Positions 26,994-35,582 of a stretch of 64,000 nt of DNA are shown piece by piece. The number at the start of each line of letters is the position of its first letter. Position 1 is the stretch's first letter. This DNA comes from Psychrobacter sp. UBA3483. GTDB lineage: Bacteria; Pseudomonadota; Gammaproteobacteria; Pseudomonadales; Moraxellaceae. Position numbers and translations under genes: made by a program. The stretch is from NCBI RefSeq assembly GCF_002377905.1, contig NZ_DFQS01000038.1:1-64000 (forward strand). The letters run 5' to 3'. Below the pieces are notes generated by a model. It did no database searches, was not told the DNA's origin, and saw nothing but the letters and a program-made list of their open reading frames with translations.

Positions 26994-27850
26994 CTACTAA
27001 AAAAATGCAGAATAAGATAGCTTCGGTTGCAAGAGACGTGCTGCTCGCCCCTGTGTACCTGTATCAAGGACATAAAATCAAACGCGATACCGTGCGCCTG
27101 CCTGAACCAAATGGTGAGAGGCATGGTCGGGTTCAATTAAACAATGCAAATAGCAGCTCTGCCAATACCTCAAGAGATACACAGCAAACACTGAACCTGA
27201 TGGTCGTTGGCGATTCAGCAGCGGCTGGCGTCGGTAGTCAGACCCAGCAAGAGGCGCTCGTTGGTCATTTGATACCTCGCTTGACCGAGCAGCCTGCTAT
27301 CCAAAGCGCATTTGATACCTTAAACTGGTCGTTGCAAGCGACTACGGGGCATACCAGTTTTGATATTTTGCGCAGGCTTTATGTATTGCCTGTGCCAAGC
27401 CAACCTATCGATGTGATGGTGTTAAGTGTCGGCGTTAATGACACTACCTCCAACGTTTCTGTTCATCAATGGCAACAGCAGATTGAAAATATCATTGCTA
27501 TTGCTCAGCGTAAATTTGGCGTGCGCGAGCTGATTTTTTTGAGCTTACCGCCGATGGCGCAAATGCCAGCAATTCCCGCGCCATTGAATAATTTCGTTGG
27601 TGCCAAAGCCTCTATCCTTGATAGCACCTTGCAGCAAATTTGTGCTACTCACGATCATGTTACCTATATGGCAACCGACTTTGCTCGTATGATAGAAGAT
27701 CATTCTAACGGTACCCCAATCGATATCCGAGTGATGTTTGCCAGTGACGGTTTTCATCCGAGCAGTTTGATGTATGGCTATTGGGCGCAGCAAGTGGCAG
27801 AGCTAATCGTTGCCTTACTGGATTGTTCGGTTACTAAATCAAATGATTGA
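26987..27850 (+). CDS. SGNH/GDSL-type hydrolase, coupled to nadV
   Basis: The ATG at 26987 overlaps the nadV stop by seven bases (ATGGTAG), which indicates translational coupling. The 287-residue product has the SGNH blocks: VVGDSAAAG with S77, a glycine region near 121, VGVND with N151 and SDGFHPS with D254 and H257. The first 25 residues are basic then hydrophobic (VARDVLLAPVYLY), possibly a membrane anchor. SGNH enzymes are esterases, lipases or deacetylases; the substrate here is unknown, and the coupling with NAD salvage is unexplained. Confidence 0.82.
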   Translation: MVATKKMQNKIASVARDVLLAPVYLYQGHKIKRDTVRLPEPNGERHGRVQLNNANSSSANTSRDTQQTLNLMVVGDSAAAGVGSQTQQEALVGHLIPRLTEQPAIQSAFDTLNWSLQATTGHTSFDILRRLYVLPVPSQPIDVMVLSVGVNDTTSNVSVHQWQQQIENIIAIAQRKFGVRELIFLSLPPMAQMPAIPAPLNNFVGAKASILDSTLQQICATHDHVTYMATDFARMIEDHSNGTPIDIRVMFASDGFHPSSLMYGYWAQQVAELIVALLDCSVTKSND

Positions 27851-27881
27851 GCCTTGCAGAACTTAATATTAAAAGTTGCAC

Positions 27882-27914
27882 AAAAAAACCGCTGAATGTT
27901 CAGCGGTTTTTTTA
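27882..27914. terminator. Bidirectional terminator between SGNH gene and rpmE2
   Basis: AAAAAAACCGCTGAA and TTCAGCGGTTTTTTT form a GC-rich hairpin with flanking A- and T-runs. It serves the convergent SGNH hydrolase and L31B genes. Confidence 0.9.
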
Positions 27915-27965
27915 TGGCTTAGCAAAAGACTGCTTAGCGAAATATCTTTATACCATAAGTATAAA

Positions 27966-28244
27966 TTATTCAGCAGAATCAGCCGCTTTCTTGCTACGGC
28001 CACCAAACGCACCAAAGCGTTTGTTGAAGCTTGCAACACGACCTTCAGTAGACGTTTTGCGTTGTTCGCCAGTATAGAATGGATGCGACGCACTTGAAAT
28101 ATCAAGTGGGTAGTATGGGTATTCTTTACCTTCGTATTCACGAGTGGCTTTGGTGTTAACGGTTGAACGCGTTAGGAAAAACACGTCAGCGTTGGTGTCA
28201 TGGAACAAAACTTCTTGGTAATTAGGATGGATATCTTTACGCAT
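27966..28244 (-). CDS. rpmE2: 50S ribosomal protein L31, type B (zinc-free)
   Basis: L31 bridges the two ribosomal subunits. The 92-residue product is type B: MRKDIHPNYQEVLFHD then FFLTRST and SSASHPFYTG, with none of the cysteines that bind zinc in type A. In many bacteria the zinc-free form replaces the zinc form during zinc shortage under Zur control. I see no clear Zur box upstream. No type A gene is in this window. It is a single gene with its own bidirectional terminator. Confidence 0.95.
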   Translation of the reverse strand: MRKDIHPNYQEVLFHDTNADVFFLTRSTVNTKATREYEGKEYPYYPLDISSASHPFYTGEQRKTSTEGRVASFNKRFGAFGGRSKKAADSAE

Positions 28245-28621
28245 AATAAACTCTCTATGTCCGATGTATGGAAAGCATTTGGCTTAATAGCATCTTTGAC
28301 TATCAAGCACACTCACATACGTAACTGAGGCACTAAGGACATCTTTCAGTCTGGCAATTACGTCACTGGCTTATTCCAGCACCCAACACCATACCGCTGC
28401 TCACTTAGCCTTTCCCCAGCGGGAAAATCAAACCGCGATTTTAACGGTTTTTGCTGCTCGATGCAAGCCGCTTCTACGATAAGACCACGCCATAAGCTCG
28501 ACTTAACGCCATTATGCTGAGTCAAAAAATCGCATAAACAACCATAAAAAAGCAGTCACTCTAGCTGCCTTTTTTATGGAAAGCTTATTTTTTGAAAGCT
28601 TACTTTTGGAAAAATGGAAAG
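28245..28621. other. Spacer between rpmE2 and lipoprotein gene (377 bp)
   Basis: No gene is seen. It contains the promoter region of rpmE2 (minus strand) and the terminator of the lipoprotein gene (28545-28575). A Zur-type palindrome was looked for upstream of rpmE2 and not found by eye. Confidence 0.4.
28545..28575 (-). terminator. Terminator of the small lipoprotein gene
   Basis: On the minus strand AAAAAAGGCAG pairs with CTGCTTTTTT across a nine-base loop, leaving one bulged base. It is about 50 bases past the stop. Confidence 0.6.
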
Positions 28622-29056
28622 TTATTTGGTTTTTACGATATGCCAAACGCCAAGTTTGTTGTCACCATCTTTATCGCCAACCTTAGTATCATTAGCGTAA
28701 AAGTATAAAGGTTTACCATTCATTGCCCACTGATACTTGCCATCTTCACGTTTAAAGGCGGCGAACTGCCCTGACGCTTTGGCATTACTTGGTGCCAAAA
28801 ACGCTGGCCAAGCGAGCAGACAGGCAGAGCCACATTCTGATTTATTCATAGCATCTTTATCAAAAGTATATAAGGTCATATGGTTGGTTGCATCGACCAA
28901 CATGCCATTTTTACCGGCAACAGGCGCGGTATTCTTGGTGGTCGCTTGCACATCATGCATGCCCGAATCGTCCTTACCAAGCATGTTGTTAAACGTAGAA
29001 CAACCGCTAAACGCTAACGCGCCAGAAATGACAGATAACATAAGTAGGTGTTTCAT
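28622..29056 (-). CDS. Lipoprotein of the COG4315 secreted-repeat type
   Basis: The 144-residue product begins MKHLLMLSVISGALAFSGC, a lipoprotein signal with acceptor C19. After a Gly/Asp linker come two copies of a family repeat: one around MLVDATNHMTLYTFDKD and one around YQWAMNGKPLYFYAND, ending VWHIVK. This matches predicted secreted proteins of unknown function (COG4315, lipoprotein repeat). A disulfide pair CGSACLLAW lies between the repeats. The frame is open 19 codons further upstream, but only the start at 29056 gives a signal peptide. Confidence 0.82.
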   Translation of the reverse strand: MKHLLMLSVISGALAFSGCSTFNNMLGKDDSGMHDVQATTKNTAPVAGKNGMLVDATNHMTLYTFDKDAMNKSECGSACLLAWPAFLAPSNAKASGQFAAFKREDGKYQWAMNGKPLYFYANDTKVGDKDGDNKLGVWHIVKTK

Positions 29057-29694
29057 AGTAACGTCCTTGTTAATAGTGGAAAATTTTTTTAGATTGCTTC
29101 TTGTGGTCTGCAATTTTAAAGCTTAATACATAACGCTGCCTAAAGCTGACCTTAAGTGTTTTTAATATAGCACAGCCATAAAATCAGTTATTTCTCGCAT
29201 CATATAAATTTACAAAAGCGCATAAAGATTACAAATTAAGTAGAATCTACTCTTTAATCTATAGAAAAACTTTTCTAATTTTGTGCTTTAGTCGGCCCTC
29301 TTCTCGCTATTCATTGACAAAACTTATGTATCTACTTACGTTTTTGCTATGCCAATACGCGTATTTTTTCGTAGAATAAGCCAGTAAAATTAAGAATTAC
29401 TACACAATAGTAAATGTGCCTGTAAATGTGACTATAGCGGTTCAAAATGACTGTTGAACTTAGTGGTTGCTGTACGCATATCGGTAGTCCTATAAGAAAA
29501 AATAGACATGAGTATGCATAAAAGAAACGCCGTATTTACTATATAAGCTCGGCGGATATAAGAGCTTAGAAATCGAAATTTAAAAACTTAGATATTTAGC
29601 AACTCAGCAACTCAGCAACGAATTATTTCACAAAGACGCCGAGCCATTCCTACTGACTGATAATAGGAATGCGATTAAGGATATAACAACGACA
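29057..29694. other. Divergent spacer before the flavoprotein gene (638 bp)
   Basis: This long AT-rich spacer separates the minus-strand lipoprotein from the plus-strand flavoprotein. I see no gene. Two palindromes stand out: TAGAAAA-AC-TTTTCTA at 29262-29277 and the perfect AATACGCGTATT at 29354-29365. A short tandem of AGCAACTC, nearly three units, lies at 29598-29620. A TTGACA at 29314-29319 on plus lacks a matching -10 at standard spacing. Confidence 0.45.
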
Positions 29695-31236
29695 ATGACT
29701 CATTCTGTTACGAACAATCAAGCGCCTAGCACCAAACGGGTTGGTATTCTCGGTGGCGGTACAGCGGGTGCAACCATCGCGATTCGCCTTGCCGCATTAG
29801 GACTTGAAACTTATTTATTTGAAAAAAATACCTCGCTGATTGATGGTCCGCCGATGTGTCATTTGCATGCCGGTGGCAACCTATATCGTGAAATACCTGA
29901 TGAAGATTGCGTTGCCCTACTCAAACAATGTATCGATATTCTGCGCCTTTATCCTTATACCATTGATGTACGTCCGACGGTATTTGCTGTGCCTACCCGC
30001 GATGAAGGCTTGCCTGAGGATTTATTACCACGCCTTGATATCTTGACTGACGCTTATCGTGAGCTTATCGCCGAAGATGCTAATAATAAAGTACTTGGCG
30101 AACCTGAAAACTACTATCAGCTCTACAGCCATGAGCAACTGATTGCTTTATCTGAGCGCGAGCAGGTCGCGGTGCCGAGTACGGTTGACGAATGGATGAT
30201 ACCAGTTGCTAAGTATTTGGATTTAAATAAGGTTAAATTTCCGCTGATTGTCGTACAAGAGTATGGCTGGAATATTTTCCGTTTGGCAGCTTCTGCACAA
30301 GTGGCTTTAGAAGGCTATGAGCACGCGCATGTCTTTACCGATACACAAGTGAAACAGGTCATGCCTGTGGATTGTGAAAACTGCTCAAATGCTGACCATC
30401 ATGTGACCAGATGGCGCATTGATTATCAGCAAGCAGCGAGCTCTGATACTGATACTGAAGCTAAAACGGATTCTATCGAAGTTGATTACTTAATCAACGC
30501 TTGTGGTTTTCGTACCGGTATCATCGATGATATGGTCGGTGTCAAAGTCACGCGTATGGTCGAGTTTAAATCCTCTTATATTACTCATTGGGACGATACG
30601 GGCGGGCAAATACCAGAAATTATCGTTTACGGTGAGCGCGGCACCCCTGAAGGCATGGCGCAGTTAACGCCTTATCCTAATGGTTATTTTCAAATACATG
30701 GCATGAGTAAATTTATCACCTTATTTGATGATGGCTTGGTCGCCTCTAACAAAAATAGCGCCCAACCGAAATTGCCGTCGCAATACTTGCACTATATCGA
30801 AGACGGCTGGGATAAAGCGCCGCTGCAAGCGCGCAGCCAGCAAGCGATTGATTACGTGGCTGAATTTGTACCGACCTTTCATAGCGCGCGTACGGTTGGC
30901 AATGCGCTATACGGCGGCCAGCAAATACCTGGACAAGACGATACGCTGCGCGTTGCCGATGTCAGCTTATATGCCAATATTCGCTATGCGCGGGCAGAAA
31001 ACGTCAAAGCCTCCTCGACGCTGATTGCTGCCGATCAAATCGTTGATGAATTGACGACGCTTGGTTTGGTTGATTTTGAGGCACCAGAAAACCGTCAGCG
31101 TTATGCGCATGAATGGACATATTTGGCACAGAATAATAGCGAAGCAATTGATAAAGTCGCGCGTCATTTAGCACAACAACGCGGCTTTCCAGTGGCAATG
31201 GCGAGCGTGAATCATGGTATTTGCGAGACGAATTAA
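29695..31236 (+). CDS. FAD-dependent oxidoreductase, function unknown
   Basis: The 513-residue product has a clear N-terminal FAD/NAD-binding Rossmann motif, GILGGGTAGATIAIRLA, from residue 17, followed by an acidic strand end YLFEK. A second flavin-contact segment DYLINACGFRTGIIDD lies near residue 265. The general shape recalls the flavin-dependent halogenase/monooxygenase superfamily, but I do not see the WxWxIP halogenase signature. A hydrophilic insert (SSDTDTEAKTD) precedes the second motif. Substrate and pathway are unknown, and no related enzyme is adjacent. Confidence 0.75.
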   Translation: MTHSVTNNQAPSTKRVGILGGGTAGATIAIRLAALGLETYLFEKNTSLIDGPPMCHLHAGGNLYREIPDEDCVALLKQCIDILRLYPYTIDVRPTVFAVPTRDEGLPEDLLPRLDILTDAYRELIAEDANNKVLGEPENYYQLYSHEQLIALSEREQVAVPSTVDEWMIPVAKYLDLNKVKFPLIVVQEYGWNIFRLAASAQVALEGYEHAHVFTDTQVKQVMPVDCENCSNADHHVTRWRIDYQQAASSDTDTEAKTDSIEVDYLINACGFRTGIIDDMVGVKVTRMVEFKSSYITHWDDTGGQIPEIIVYGERGTPEGMAQLTPYPNGYFQIHGMSKFITLFDDGLVASNKNSAQPKLPSQYLHYIEDGWDKAPLQARSQQAIDYVAEFVPTFHSARTVGNALYGGQQIPGQDDTLRVADVSLYANIRYARAENVKASSTLIAADQIVDELTTLGLVDFEAPENRQRYAHEWTYLAQNNSEAIDKVARHLAQQRGFPVAMASVNHGICETN

Positions 31237-31265
31237 AATGATTTAAATGTTAATAATGTCAAAGC

Positions 31266-31308
31266 AAAAAAGAGAGCAAAGCTTATCGTTAGCCTTGCTC
31301 TCTTTTTT
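31266..31308. terminator. Bidirectional terminator after the flavoprotein gene
   Basis: AAAAAAGAGAGCAA pairs perfectly with TTGCTCTCTTTTTT across a short loop. It separates the convergent flavoprotein and LOG-family genes. Confidence 0.9.
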
Positions 31309-31334
31309 ATCGTCTTGCTAAAAAATATAGGCTG

Positions 31335-32012
31335 CTAATTACCCGCCATTTTCTCGGTATCAACGGCGTCATCTATCTTTACGACGGTCTTTAGCATATC
31401 AATCGCTTCGCTAATGGTATTACAAACGACCAAACGCTCAAGGTCTTGCTGCTTCATAAACCCTTGCTCGGCAGTATACTTTAAATGCTCAATCATACAG
31501 TCATAAAAACCATTGATATTCAGAATAATCATCGGTTTTTCATGCTGATATAGCTGACGCCAGGTGGCAATTTCCATGATTTCTTCTAGCGTCCCAAGCC
31601 CGCCCGGCAACGTAATGAAGGCATCAGCGTACTCTGCCATCACCGTTTTACGGGTGTGCATGGTATCGGTCAAATGCAGGCGCGTCAGCTGCTCATGGGC
31701 AATTTCATGCTTGAGCATAAAGGTTGGAATGACACCAACCGCTTGCGCGCCACCTTGGATAACTTCATCGGCGACTGCGCCCATCAGCCCGATGCTCGCA
31801 CCGCCATAGACCAAACCCATGCCATTATCGGCAAGCGCACTACCAAGCTCGCGCGCTGCCTGCTCATAGACTTCATTATTGCCCAAACGCGAACCACAAT
31901 AAACCGCCACCAGTGGCATGGTGAGCGCTGATTTATCCACTGCTTTTTCAATATTGGTAATATCTTGACTGGTAATGACTTCATAAGTGTCATTGTTGAT
32001 TTTCATTTGCAT
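31335..32012 (-). CDS. LOG-family protein (cytokinin riboside phosphoribohydrolase type)
   Basis: The 225-residue product is a LOG/TIGR00730 protein. It shows VYCGSRLGNN at residues 37-46, a GG-rich nucleotide site LVYGGASIGLMG at 67-78, R121-K122, and the signature PGGLGTLEE at 136-144, with the downstream WRQLYQ. Family members cleave 5'-ribose phosphate from nucleotides such as AMP or cytokinin nucleotides; in bacteria many are annotated as lysine decarboxylases in error. The physiological role here is not known. An ATG two codons later is an alternative start. Confidence 0.9.
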   Translation of the reverse strand: MQMKINNDTYEVITSQDITNIEKAVDKSALTMPLVAVYCGSRLGNNEVYEQAARELGSALADNGMGLVYGGASIGLMGAVADEVIQGGAQAVGVIPTFMLKHEIAHEQLTRLHLTDTMHTRKTVMAEYADAFITLPGGLGTLEEIMEIATWRQLYQHEKPMIILNINGFYDCMIEHLKYTAEQGFMKQQDLERLVVCNTISEAIDMLKTVVKIDDAVDTEKMAGN

Positions 32013-32534
32013 ATAGCTTCCTTAATTTTTATAACGATTTTTTCTTAAACACTTAAATACCTAGCTATTAATTAATAGACCATTGAATACTTAGCTATTA
32101 AAACACGTTTATTCCTGTATGTTGGTTTGTTGATGTGTGTTATTTGGTCAAAATAAATACTGAGGAAAATATTGCCGGAAAATAGCGCTCAAAATAAACT
32201 CGATGCCACTTGTTTATAGAGCCTGCCGATAGAAATTAGAAGTGATTTTCAGAACTTGGAAGTCATTTTCGCCTACCTTCCTCACTAAGATTTATTTTAC
32301 CATAAGCAGTGTTGCTATACGGTCATCATGCGGTTATCACCCCATTAGGCTAAAAAGTAAGCAACCCATCACTGCTTAATGACTGCACGCTTAATACGTA
32401 TGTTTAAACATAAGTGTTTAAACGCTCAGCGCCTAGCAAGCATTTTTATTTACCCAAAACACTGACTCATAAAAAAGCACTGACTGATAAAAACTCTTAT
32501 TCATAAAAATGAAAAAACACAGTAAGGTTAAACC
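32013..32534. other. Divergent spacer upstream of a hydrolase gene (522 bp)
   Basis: No gene, RNA or strong repeat was recognised. The sequence is AT-rich with short imperfect direct repeats (for example ACTTAGCTATTA-like units at about 32060-32100). Promoters for the LOG gene and the hydrolase gene are expected here. Confidence 0.35.
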
Positions 32535-33425
32535 ATGGAAAACCCGCACAATCAAACAGATATTTATGCCCTAAGCATCATGACTGAGCGCAATCGAGCA
32601 TTGGCAGCGACCGTTTATCGTCCTAAAGATGAAATGAAAGCCACAGTCATGATCGCGCCAGCTACTGGTATCAAACGCCAGTTTTATCATAATTTTGCCA
32701 CTTATTTAGCAGCAAGCGGCTTTGGGGTCATAACCTTTGATAATGAAGGTATCGGTGAATCGCTATCGTCTAATTTGGCGAAATGTGATGCTTCTTTAAT
32801 CAGTTGGGGTCGCCATGACATGCCAGCCGTCCTTGATGCCTTACAAGACGAATTTGCCAACAGCACTTACCATGTAATTGGACATAGCGCCGGCGGTCAG
32901 CTGATAGGTTTGATGCCAAATTATAAGGCGCTTACTTCAGTATTTAATGTTGCTTGTTCATCAGGGCAAATTAAAAATATGGACATGCCTTATAAGCTCA
33001 AAGCGATGGGTTTTATGGACGCCTTTATTCCGCTCACCAACTTAACGCTAGGCTATACGCCAGCGGATAAAATCGGCATGGGTGAGCCACTACCACGTGG
33101 CGTCGCTCGTCAATGGCGCGAGTGGTGCAACGGCGCAGGCTATATTAAAACTGCTTTTGGTAAGAGTATTCATACCCATTTTTACGATGAGCTTGATATG
33201 CCAGCATTATGGCTCGGCTTTAGCGATGATGAGATTGCCAACAGCAAAAATATCGATGATATGATTCGCGTCTTTAGCAAAATGCCAGTCGAAAAACGCT
33301 ATTTTGACCCCGAAGAATTTGGCTTAAATGGTATAGGTCATATGCGCTATTTTAGTAGCAAAACCAACGCTAAAGCCCCGCAGCTTTGGCAAATGGCGGT
33401 CGACTGGCTAGCCAAGCAGCCATAA
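32535..33425 (+). CDS. Alpha/beta hydrolase (serine aminopeptidase-like)
   Basis: The 296-residue product has alpha/beta hydrolase features: APATGIKRQFY near residue 41, TFDNEGIGES near 68 and the nucleophile S118 in GHSAGGQ. The acid and base are less clear; GHMRYF near residue 277 may supply the histidine. It resembles COG4757-type predicted hydrolases. TAAGG stands eight bases before the ATG. No signal peptide is seen, so it should be cytoplasmic. The substrate is unknown. Confidence 0.78.
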   Translation: MENPHNQTDIYALSIMTERNRALAATVYRPKDEMKATVMIAPATGIKRQFYHNFATYLAASGFGVITFDNEGIGESLSSNLAKCDASLISWGRHDMPAVLDALQDEFANSTYHVIGHSAGGQLIGLMPNYKALTSVFNVACSSGQIKNMDMPYKLKAMGFMDAFIPLTNLTLGYTPADKIGMGEPLPRGVARQWREWCNGAGYIKTAFGKSIHTHFYDELDMPALWLGFSDDEIANSKNIDDMIRVFSKMPVEKRYFDPEEFGLNGIGHMRYFSSKTNAKAPQLWQMAVDWLAKQP

Positions 33426-33461
33426 GTTCTGTTTAGGGCAGCCGTTTAAGCGCAACTGTAT

Positions 33462-34151
33462 TTAATCTTGGGTATTTTTTGCTGCCTGTTCTGCTTTAAC
33501 ACGCTTGCTTAAAGCAGAATACAGCGACGGCTGCATATTATGAATGTTACCCAGCATCCATTTTACATAGCTGATTGGCACGTCTTTAATCGGCATGCCT
33601 TTATGTTTGCCAAAAGGCATTTTACTCAGCGGATTGGCTTTATTGGCGATAGCGTGAGCCGCTGCAAAATCTGTCGGCGCAATCTCTAGGCGCTCACAGC
33701 AGGCCTGATACAGCAGATAACACATACGCGCATCACCGAGCGCATCATGAGCGGCAATCGTCATTCTGCTTGCTTCGCCTTTGCCTAGTAGCTGCTCGAT
33801 GCATTTCGACTGACCATAAGCACTCCACTCTGGAAATGCCACGCGCGCCAGCCGCACCGTACATATCAGCTTGGCGGACGGACTACCAATCACCCGCCAA
33901 TCAAAGCGCACATTATGGCCAATCAAATACTGTGGTAACTCAAACTGCTCAAGCTCAAAACGCTCAAGACCGGCGACATCGTCATCGGTAATACCATGGA
34001 TTCTAATCACTACGGGTGATATCGAGCGCCCACTATTAAAGTATTTCATCCACTCAAATCCTGTCGCTACATTGATTGTCGCCACTTGAATAGGCCTAGG
34101 ATCACGGCCTTGGTCGGTTTCGGTATCGATAATCAGCGCAGTATCGGTCAT
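33462..34151 (-). CDS. exoX: ExoX-like DEDDh 3'-5' exonuclease
   Basis: The 229-residue product has the four DEDD-type sites: D9 and E11 in IIDTET, D84 in GHNVRFDWR, and H135 and D140 in AHDALGDAR, so it is a DEDDh 3'-5' exonuclease. The C-terminal segment MPFGKHKGMPIKDVP, followed by YVKWML, matches the small DUF3820-type tail that E. coli exonuclease X also carries. ExoX acts in mismatch repair and general DNA end trimming. The assignment to ExoX rather than another exonuclease rests on this two-part layout. Confidence 0.8.
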   Translation of the reverse strand: MTDTALIIDTETDQGRDPRPIQVATINVATGFEWMKYFNSGRSISPVVIRIHGITDDDVAGLERFELEQFELPQYLIGHNVRFDWRVIGSPSAKLICTVRLARVAFPEWSAYGQSKCIEQLLGKGEASRMTIAAHDALGDARMCYLLYQACCERLEIAPTDFAAAHAIANKANPLSKMPFGKHKGMPIKDVPISYVKWMLGNIHNMQPSLYSALSKRVKAEQAAKNTQD

Positions 34152-34342
34152 AAAGATTTGGCCATCATTATTTAAAAACAGGTAGCAATATAGGTTTTCT
34201 ACATCGATCTAAAAAACAGGTGGATTTTAAAAGCAACGATGTATTTATGGGGATAAAAGCTAAATATAACAATGGTATACAAAGAATATCGACGACAGCT
34301 CTTATACTATCTATGAGCGTTAATTTTAAAAAAGAGATATCA

Positions 34343-34951
34343 ATGCTAGCAGATGGCAATAATCCGCAGCCAAGCCCAAGTAAAAAGCCAACCCTTTTAC
34401 GCCGTATACTAAACGTATTCATTAAGGCGGCGGTGTTACTGATGCTGTTATTTGTATTTGATAGGCTGTTACCCAGTATTAGTCAGCAGACTCAGACGTT
34501 TGTACTAGCAAAATGGCAACAGCTTAGTTTATTACAACAAGAATTACCGACAGAAAACAGTCTGCCCTCGCCATTACCAGAACAGCACCTAACCGATACA
34601 TGGGGCGCTGCGCGTAGCCAAGGTCGCTCTCACGAAGGCATCGATATATTTACCACGCGAGGTACGCCGATTCAGGCAACGACGCAAGGTATCGTCAGTA
34701 AAGTTGGCGAAAATAGCTTAGGCGGTCGCGTGGTGGTTATCATTGGACCGGGCGGCGCCGGGCATTATTATGCCCATCTAGAGGATTATGCCGATATTAG
34801 ACCGAACGACTGGGTCAATAGCGGCGATATCATTGGTTACGTCGGCGACAGTGGGAATGCCAAAGGCACGCCGCCGCACGTCCATTACGGGATTTATATC
34901 AATGGCAGCGCTGTCAACCCCTATCCTTTGCTACAAAAGCCTGAACGCTAG
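34343..34951 (+). CDS. Membrane-anchored M23 family peptidase
   Basis: The 202-residue product has an N-terminal anchor (about residues 23-44, VFIKAAVLLMLLFVF) and a C-terminal LytM/M23 domain with zinc ligands H97 and D101 in SHEGIDIF and H181 in PPHVHYGI, plus H145 in YYAHL. The complete ligand set suggests an active cell wall endopeptidase in the periplasm. The frame is open to 34220, but the first good signal-anchor start is the ATG at 34343 with AGAG before it. It converges on dtd. Confidence 0.85.
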   Translation: MLADGNNPQPSPSKKPTLLRRILNVFIKAAVLLMLLFVFDRLLPSISQQTQTFVLAKWQQLSLLQQELPTENSLPSPLPEQHLTDTWGAARSQGRSHEGIDIFTTRGTPIQATTQGIVSKVGENSLGGRVVVIIGPGGAGHYYAHLEDYADIRPNDWVNSGDIIGYVGDSGNAKGTPPHVHYGIYINGSAVNPYPLLQKPER

Positions 34952-35000
34952 CTTTTAAATTTTTAGCCTTTAAAGCTTTAATTTCTAAAACGTTAAATCT

Positions 35001-35453
35001 CTAAACTTCTAATATAAAATTTAACGGTCCATCGTTGACGCTCGATACTTGCATATCAGCGCCAAACTGACCCGTCGCTACATTGGGATGTTGAGTTTTG
35101 GCATAATTTATCAGTTGCTCAAATAACAATTGCGCGGCATCGGGTGCCATTGCTCCGCCGAAGTCAGGACGGCGACCCTTATCGGTTTTTGCCATTAAGG
35201 TAAATTGTGAGACCAGTAATAAACCACCGCCTACTTGCTGAACATTTTTATCCAATTTACCAAACTTAGCAGGGTCATCATCATTATCAAAAATGCGATA
35301 AGTGAGAATTTTATCAATCATACGCTGCGCACTTTGCAAATTATCATCATGACCCAAGCCAATATAGGCCAATAGACCATGTTCAATCTCACCAACGCAG
35401 TGTGCATCGACAGTGACACTGGCGCGCTGCACCCTTTGTATCAGTGCTCTCAT
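35001..35453 (-). CDS. dtd: D-aminoacyl-tRNA deacylase
   Basis: Dtd removes D-amino acids (and glycine from tRNA-Ala) from mischarged tRNAs. The 150-residue product has the catalytic SQFTL motif at 82-86 and the cross-subunit Gly-Pro motif in NDGPLNF at 140-146, plus KGRRPDFGGAM. It is slightly longer than E. coli Dtd (145). It is divergent from psd. Confidence 0.96.
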   Translation of the reverse strand: MRALIQRVQRASVTVDAHCVGEIEHGLLAYIGLGHDDNLQSAQRMIDKILTYRIFDNDDDPAKFGKLDKNVQQVGGGLLLVSQFTLMAKTDKGRRPDFGGAMAPDAAQLLFEQLINYAKTQHPNVATGQFGADMQVSSVNDGPLNFILEV

Positions 35454-35582
35454 TTATAGCATTCCTTATTTATAAATAGCTTACCGTTTATGGTCATACA
35501 ATCATACCCTGACCATGATAAAATACCGCCATTAACTTGCCTAATTAATTATTACATCAAACCCTATTTTGGTAGCCTCATT

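Noticed and set aside
28245..28400. A Zur operator upstream of rpmE2
   Set aside because: No palindrome resembling the known Zur box could be found by eye.
29314..29342. A promoter starting TTGACA upstream of the flavoprotein gene
   Set aside because: No acceptable -10 hexamer lies 16-18 bases downstream.
29695..31236. Calling the flavoprotein a tryptophan halogenase
   Set aside because: The FAD motif fits the superfamily, but the WxWxIP signature and catalytic lysine context of halogenases are not visible.
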